Below are positions 14,292-20,316 of a DNA stretch of 20,316 nucleotides, piece after piece. Location of the stretch: the NCBI GenBank assembly GCA_019649035.1, contig BMAT01003935.1, forward strand, positions 355,474 to 375,789, read 5' to 3'. The stretch is from Elysia marginata. Its lineage: Eukaryota; Mollusca; Gastropoda; Plakobranchidae. The notes beneath the pieces are model-generated. The model was not told the origin of the DNA. It made no database searches and saw nothing but the letters and a program-made list of their open reading frames with translations. The first letter of the stretch is position 1. Each line of letters opens with the position of its first letter. The translations under genes were made by a program, and so were the position numbers.

Positions 14292-14957
14292 TCACTCCTT
14301 TTCTAGGTGCATCTTATTGCACCAGAAACACAAGGTACACGCCATTTTTAGCAAATATGGAGGATAAGCCAGCAACCCATGATAGCAGTGGTCGTGCTGG
14401 GCCACCTTGTACGTGAACAGGTTGTCCCTTTCGTTGTGCACTGACGTAAAGTCAAAATGTTCGTCTGTCTGTAGGTTTAGCGTGTTCTGCAAGTCATGCA
14501 CAGTGTCAAGAATATGGGGTTCCCGCATGGCCGTGATCTTGTTCATGTAGTCCACGACACGGGTATAGACTTGTTGCCCTTGGCGATGAAGCTCTAGAAT
14601 TTGGTCCCAAAAGATGATATACTCTCCCATGACGCCTGCGCAGTTCTCCACTGGAAGCCCGCGCTTTGGGAGCTTTTTCGCGATATCGTAGGCCTTCCGG
14701 AAGTTTCCAATGCTATCGATATTTTTTGGCACGAGTTGTGGTAGGGTGATTTGGATAAGCTTGACGGCGTCCACGAAAGTCTGACGGCGCCGCTCGAACC
14801 AGTCCATGTACTGCAGCTTGAGGGCGTTCAGGCGGCCCATATGCTTCAGAACGATCGTCTTGATGTCGTCCAGCTCTTTCACGCGGAGCTCGAACTGTGT
14901 GTGCTCTGGTGGGGGAGGCTGGTGCTGGAAGTGCGGCTGTGGGGGTCGACGCCTCAT
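14292..14957 (-). CDS. Unrecognised protein or exon, 221 aa
   Basis: An uninterrupted minus-strand frame, ATG at 14957-14955 and TGA at 14294-14292, clearly richer in GC than its flanks, like the exons of the neighbouring gene. The N-terminus is basic and rich in Pro, His and Gln (residues 1-20). Residues 24-165 look mostly alpha-helical (for example ELDDIKTIVLKHMGRL, FERRRQTFVDAVKLIQ, EYIIFWDQILELHRQ). The C-terminus has a Cys/His cluster (HDHCYH, then CTLCFWCNKMH). No transmembrane segment or signal peptide is apparent. I do not recognise the family. The frame stays open upstream to a TAG at 15053-15051, and an in-phase acceptor (aacaag|ACC, exon from 14978) follows a long pyrimidine tract. 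A possible donor, TACAAG|gtggcc, would end it at 14406. It may therefore be an internal exon, with the Cys/His tail then being intron. Confidence 0.6.
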   Translation of the reverse strand: MRRRPPQPHFQHQPPPPEHTQFELRVKELDDIKTIVLKHMGRLNALKLQYMDWFERRRQTFVDAVKLIQITLPQLVPKNIDSIGNFRKAYDIAKKLPKRGLPVENCAGVMGEYIIFWDQILELHRQGQQVYTRVVDYMNKITAMREPHILDTVHDLQNTLNLQTDEHFDFTSVHNERDNLFTYKVAQHDHCYHGLLAYPPYLLKMACTLCFWCNKMHLEKE

Positions 14958-15091
14958 CCTGCTCTCGGTTGGGGGGGTCTTGTTGGGAATGGTGGGTGCG
15001 GAAAGAACAACAGAGGATAAGTTTAAATTCCCAAAGTAACTTTTCCTTGACTAAACAAAAATATAAGTATAAAATAAAAAACCATGACAGG

Positions 15092-15268
15092 CTCACAAAT
15101 AAGAGAACGGACAAGATATTGAAGAAAGTTTGAGAATTTGGTGAGAAAGAAGGCTAACTTTATGCTCGGTGGTTTCCCTTCTAAAAGCCACCGAGCATAA
15201 AGTAAGCCTTTTTTCTCACCAAATTATCAGTATTTTTTCAATATCTTGTCCGTTCTCTCATTTGTGAG
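15092..15268. repeat. Large foldback (inverted repeat) element
   Basis: Left arm 15092-15173 and right arm about 15187-15268 are near-perfect reverse complements with a short central loop (15174-15186). Shared blocks include CTCACAAAT, GAGAACGGACAAGATATTGA, AATTTGGTGAGAAA and TTTATGCTCGGTGG. Weaker complementarity continues about 15 bp beyond both ends. There is no coding frame. It could be a foldback MITE or a source of long double-stranded RNA if transcribed. Confidence 0.85.
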
Positions 15269-16067
15269 TTTTTATGATTTCACAGGGTCTTTTCAGCTGA
15301 AAGGGCTAAGAGAGTCTGGGAATAACAACAACAAAAAAAAACAAAAAAAACAGCAACAACAAACACAACCAGGGACCTTACAGGCTGTTACATTCATTCA
15401 ATTAGAAAAATAGAAAAAAAATTGCACACTAATCAAAATGATAATAAAAACAACTCATTATGAACAGGTTAATTATTATCTTTAAAACATGTATCCTCTG
15501 AACCGTGAATGAACTTTTTTTAAACTGGGGAAAAACAATTCATACAGCCCTAATCCCTCTTCAGTCTCTGTGCTATTTTGTGAGACTTCCATATTCAGCT
15601 CTACTTTGGGTCGCACAAGCCCATACTGCCTAATCCATACGAAAATACCCCATTAGGCCGAAAGAAAAGTGCCCTTGCACGGCTAAATATTCCAAGGTCT
15701 TAAAGGCTAAAAACTGCTTATCCCTGTTACGTATTGACTGATTGCAGCTCTACTGGGGCACCCCATGTATATCGACAACCGACAGTGAATTAACTGGCTG
15801 ACCTGTTTATTAGAGAGTGCCCTTAAAATTATTGAGTGCAAGGCAGAGTAAGCGAAAGCCAAAAGTATTTAAGCTAAACGGTGGCGTTTAGTAGAGCTGC
15901 TTAGAGGGCTGGAAGCAACCAAGGGTGAACGCAAGCTTTTAGCCTGAGTTTCTTGTTGACAAAAAATTAGGAGGCTTGAACAGACAGTATATTTTTTAAA
16001 CTGAGCATAGAGAAATTATTCTAGGAGTCTTGTAGTTTTCAGTTAAATTGGCGCACCTTTGTTTTTA
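15269..16067. other. AT-rich intergenic DNA with a CAA-rich tract
   Basis: A (CAA)n/A-rich low-complexity stretch at about 15328-15368. The rest has no credible coding frame. Segments such as GCAGCTCTACTG at about 15745 hint at old dispersed repeats. Confidence 0.5.
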
Positions 16068-16254
16068 ATGGTTCTGGCCTGTATCTACGTCACAACTTGG
16101 GAGACACAATCTTTTCCGCCTTCCCTCTTGCAAATTGCACACCCCTTTTTATGACATGATAGGACAAATATGATGCAGCTTAAATAAAACCCTCTTTTCA
16201 GACCATTTTCGATGCACAATTCCCTACCATTGGGTAGATTTAGGTCAGCACCAT
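16068..16254. mobile_element. MITE-like element, copy 2
   Basis: 187 bp, same orientation as the copy at 1435-1615. Left end ATGGTTCTGGCCTGTATCTA; right end reverse-complemented ATGGTGCTGACCTAAATCTA. Shared internal blocks include CTACGTCAC and AGATTGCACA-like and ATAGGA blocks. No clear target duplication. Confidence 0.65.
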
Positions 16255-19204
16255 TGAAACCTTTCAAAAGTGAGTCTTAAAATACCTTTTGAGATTACAG
16301 GATTACTAGAACTGGGAGGCCCAGTCAAACAAAATATCAAACTTTCCCTTTTTAATGGAAATTTGATGAAGCTAATTTATTTATGAATAAAAACAATTCA
16401 TTCCCGTTCACGTGAATGGATTAATCTTGTACAGTTTATTTTATCATGATATTCTTTTGCCCAAGAATAAAAATCCAAAAGCATAATTAAATTTCGAGGT
16501 TTGTAATACAATTTTTTAAAATATTTGCTTAATTCTCTTTTTATTCCTCTCTGTCTATTTCTAAATAATTTTACTCTACAATTTAACTTTTTTCCTCAAC
16601 CATCTTATCATCTGAATTCTGTTACTCTCTGCTTTCAGTCTGGCCAGGTTTTGACCCTCTCCCCTACTTTCTTTCTTTCCATTTCTACCGATCCCTCTAC
16701 TTTCCCTATTTTGTTGTTTTTTTTTTGTTTTTTTTTGCTGTGGCATCTTTAACATGGTCTTGACACTTTACTGTCAGTTAACCCTCACCAAAACCAAGAC
16801 CAAGAATCTAGATCCAGATCTTCTGTAGCCCTACATAATCAGTTTACAACCAGCAAACAAATGCAAAATAAAACTGAATACAAGTCAAGTGAAGTGTGGT
16901 TTCTATCAGTCACTTTCATTAATTATGAAGGCTCGTTTGAGATCTGGAAACAAAAATAAAAGTCTAAAAAAGCTTATAATCAAAATATTCAAGTCTGCAC
17001 ACCTCGCCATCAAAGTAATAATTTTATGGCCAAATATTTCAACAGATTTGTAACGCAATAGGGCAAAGACTAATCTATGAATTTCTTTAATGGGTTAGTA
17101 AAGTAGGCCTAGAAAGTTATATAGAACGGAAAACAGAACACGTCAGGCATTTCTTTTGTTTTAATTGAATGTGATGAGGTAGAAAAGATTCCTCCTCAAT
17201 AATCTAAATTAAGCTGCTCCGAAATATCCTGCAAATTTCAGGAGCTCCATTCTAGCGTTTATGGGCACGTGTAATTGAAATTTGGAGGCTATCTCTACGT
17301 TAACCGATTTCGCTCACGTGCATTTAAAAGTTAATGCTCGCTTCTATGACAAATTCACAAAAAATATGAAATTTTAAAATGTTGTGACCTCCCTATGTCA
17401 TGACCGAGTTGGTTCTCTTAAACCCTCAAAGAAATTTATTTCCACACGCAATGTAAGTAAAAAAATTTAATGAGCAAGAATAACCAAAAGTAAAAGAGTA
17501 GATGTAAAAATTTTGTTTTCCATATAATAGAAAGAAAAATAATAGCAGTTATCAATATTTGCTTGTACCGACACTCAATTATAAACGCCCGCATTACTTG
17601 TCTACCAAAATTTCAACCGAATAAAAGCCTCTGGTTCCAATCTATAGATAGCAGTTTTGACACAGTCCGCTTGGCAATAACGTCTTAACCACCCTTCCAT
17701 ACAGTTTATTACACTCTTTCAGCTAAAAGATATGGTAATCGTTTGGTATCTAGCTTCTTTTAAACAGAGTCCACAAATTTAATTACCTTCAATTTTCATT
17801 CGTGAAATTTGGATGTAAACCATCTAGTTCTTTGATAAACATTTATTTCATAATCAAACAATTTTTAGCAATGTGTTAGAAACAATTTTATAGGTTGGTC
17901 GGTGTGAGGAAATACGTTAAAAGAATTGGGGGGGGGGTGTAAAGATTTAATTTTTTTTTTGTATTTCTTTAAGCCCGTCTACGCAGATTGAGATTGTATA
18001 TTTCAGAAAAAAAAGAAATGAAGGTTTAAGAACAAGGACATTGTGACACCTCACCCGCGATTGTCCCTTATGACTGTCAGGAAATGTTCTGCGATAAAAA
18101 TCTAAAGTTTACCGATGTACCTCAGGTAAGCAGATAAGAGGGAACTTTCCAACACTTCCTTCTATGATTTGAGTGACATGGGAAAGAAAAGTGGAGTGGA
18201 TTTCTGGCAGGATCCAGCTGCTTTGAAATGTAAACATTGCTACAGCTATTTCTGTCACCGTGTCAGACCAGGTTTTTCATTGGAACTGTGAAATTGTTTT
18301 CTCTTTTCTTCATTATTAGCTTGCTCGATCTATCTGCCCGTCAGTTTAAAATAAAATTTCTTAACAGTTCTCTTGATATGCCTTCCATTGTGTCTGCCCG
18401 TCTGTTTTTGTGCCAATAACAAACACAGCCTCTTTATACTCATTTGGCTTTCTATGATATAAAAAAACACAGGATTACAGGAGTACAGTGTTTTAAGAAT
18501 AGCAGAAAAACAAGTGGCTCTATAAGAGTGATAATTATAACGTGAAATTGTTTTTTTGTAAACATCTTTTGGTTTGGTCACCTGTACCTATTGATTCCTC
18601 TGAGCTTTTCGTTTGCTTCAATAATCCTCATATTTAAAGCGATTAACGTTAATTGATTAATTAAACAGTTATGGAGATTTTGTCTTTGATGCTTTTTCTG
18701 AATCTCTTTTCTGCATTTATCTGGTGCTCCTAATTTGAACAAATTTTTTAACTCCTTACTCAATGAAGTAGAAAAATGGCAATCACTTTTTTTTTATTTT
18801 ATTAAGAATAAGGCCGCATTCTTATCTTAAAAAATCAATCTTTCAATAAACTGACAATTAAGTCAGTTAGTCGTTATGAGATTGAGCCAACGATCATCTT
18901 AGTTAGCCAATTCAGGTTCAGTGGCAATCTTTCAATAAAACAGCGGATCAATAAAATAGGTGGGGGATATAATAAAAAAAACATTTGGATGTTTAAAAAG
19001 GTAGAGGAACCTACGATTTGGTCAAATGCAAGAGAGAAAAAGACATTAACGTGTTTCGCGCACAAACATCAGTTGGGGACTTATTGGCTTATAGTCGCTA
19101 GTTATGGCAGCCCGTGCTTCGCATCGGTAATTGATAGGGTACATGTAACGTTAGTAGATACCACCTACTTTATCAAACTGAATACCACCAACTTTATCTC
19201 TACC

Positions 19205-19465
19205 TTCTGTGGCCTCTTCCTGCCATCCTTTCAACCTTTCCCTCTAACTGTCTTTCTTTCTTACCCCCACTACATTTTTTCTTATGTTAGTGATCGCCTT
19301 ACCCCCCACCCACCCCCCTCTCTTTCTTGCGCTTTTCATAATAGTTCCTCCTTGACAGAATCACCCGTTTTAATCTGTGTTTCTCTGTTTTAATGCAAAC
19401 ATAAGGGTTTAGCTCTCTCTCAACCCCTCCCCCCTCTCTCTCTTGTCTCTCAATCCCTCTGTAGA
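19205..19465 (+). repeat. Pyrimidine-rich (CT) tract
   Basis: Mainly C and T with CTCTCTCT runs and few purines. Similar tracts occur at 4030-4180 and 16530-16738, and on the opposite strand at 6735-6885. Confidence 0.7.
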
Positions 19466-19686
19466 TTTCTTTCTCTTCTTTGTCTAGATGTAGCTAGATG
19501 CCGGCCTTTAGGTAAAGCTTTTAAATGCCATTACATGCATGATAAAAGCCAAAAGGCAAGCAAACAAAACAATGTATTGTAAAAAAAATTCTAGATTTTA
19601 TGAATTCTGTCTTACGAAAAGAAAAGAAGAATCACGGCTGAAAGCTTGACAACAAATCACGCGCACCCATTTCAAAGAAAGAAATT

Positions 19687-19708
19687 AATCTAGGTCTGGA
19701 CCTAGATT
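19687..19708. repeat. Perfect palindrome with 10-bp arms
   Basis: AATCTAGGTC, a 2-nt spacer TG, then GACCTAGATT. No gene nearby to give it meaning. Confidence 0.8.
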
Positions 19709-20316
19709 TCAGTTTATCATTCATTGTCAGCAAGCCAAGAGCCTTATTCGAAACCTAGAACACAAAGATTGGTGAATATTTTCATTCATAAAGTCTGTTG
19801 TGTTCCCAAATTCAATAACTTACAATTTTACATCAGCGATGAAGCACAACACACGATGTAAAAATCATTCATAAAATCTATCATCGTTCGAATTTGCATT
19901 TCGCACAATTATTATCTTTTATCGCGTAAAAATTTTTACATCAGCACCAGCTCAACGAGTCATTTCATGAACACATTTCGAAGTTCAAGTAAAATCGCAT
20001 TGATGGCTTCAAAAAATTTTGACTATGGCATTTGTAGGCCTATAAATGATATGTAAATAAGACAACAATAAAATTTCAAACAAAAAAACTACAGGGAGTC
20101 TGCATTTCTAGTTAACGGTTTGTGATCTTAACATCTACCTGATTCCTTATGAAAAATTTGAAGCCTGAGAGCTGAGTAGTTTAGGAGCCTTGTGTGTCCT
20201 AGATTTGCCAAAAAGCCCCCCAACGGAAATATAATATGTATAGATGACAAAGTTGATTTGTTAAAGTGTCAAAAGTTTAGGGCCAAAACACTTGCTATGA
20301 GGGGGGTTTCTTCTCT

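Larger units (their letters stand above)
16255..20316. other. AT-rich intergenic or intronic DNA, no gene seen
   Basis: About 4 kb without a recognisable exon, RNA gene or splice-flanked frame. It holds pyrimidine-rich tracts (about 16530-16738 and 19205-19465), a G-run at about 17928-17936, and a 22-bp palindrome at 19687-19708. If the 14292-14957 frame is an internal exon, its upstream exons would lie here or beyond. Confidence 0.5.

Noticed and set aside
14713..15114. Overlapping minus-strand frame of 133 codons, and plus-strand frames at 14751-15133
   Set aside because: They overlap the 14292-14957 frame in other phases and run into AT-rich non-coding DNA; none looks protein-like.

Overview
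The window is eukaryotic nuclear DNA. It is AT-rich, its coding sequence is split by GT-AG introns, and it holds a tRNA-derived SINE, short inverted-repeat (MITE-like) elements, microsatellites and many CTAGATCT-type words between genes. I associate that combination with gastropod molluscs, probably a heterobranch, but this is an impression of composition and not a proof.

The main content is one complete minus-strand gene, from the start codon at 9795 to the stop codon at 718. I reconstructed 12 coding exons joined by 11 introns. Every junction is GT-AG, every phase agrees, and the joined coding sequence is 2190 nt (729 aa plus stop). It encodes a divergent cytoplasmic poly(A)-binding-protein-like (PABPC-like) RNA-binding protein. 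It has a clear RRM1, an eroded or replaced RRM2, a clear RRM3, an RRM4-like domain, a linker of about 250 residues rich in Asn, Asp and Ser, and a second RRM4-like domain at the very C-terminus. The C-terminal MLLE domain of ordinary PABPC is absent. An AATAAA lies 75 nt after the stop, and a perfect CRE palindrome lies about 200 bp upstream of the start codon.

Region by region: 1-717 is the 3' flank, with a 36-bp tandem duplication. 718-9795 is the PABPC-like gene; intron 11 carries an LTR/primer-binding-site relic and a MITE copy. 9796-10463 is the presumed promoter and 5' UTR. 10464-11834 is repeat-rich and includes the SINE. 11835-14024 is AT-rich and apparently non-coding. 14025-14120 is a (TATC)n microsatellite. 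14292-14957 is a minus-strand open reading frame of 221 codons, much richer in GC than its flanks, that I do not recognise; it may be one exon of a larger gene. 15092-15268 is a large, near-perfect foldback. 16068-16254 is a second copy of the MITE found in intron 11. 16255-20316 is AT-rich with pyrimidine tracts and no supportable gene.

The most unusual item is the architecture of the PABPC-like protein. The same phase-0 intron position recurs at the end of the first half of four RRM units, which allows the eroded RRM2 and the duplicated RRM4 to be traced.
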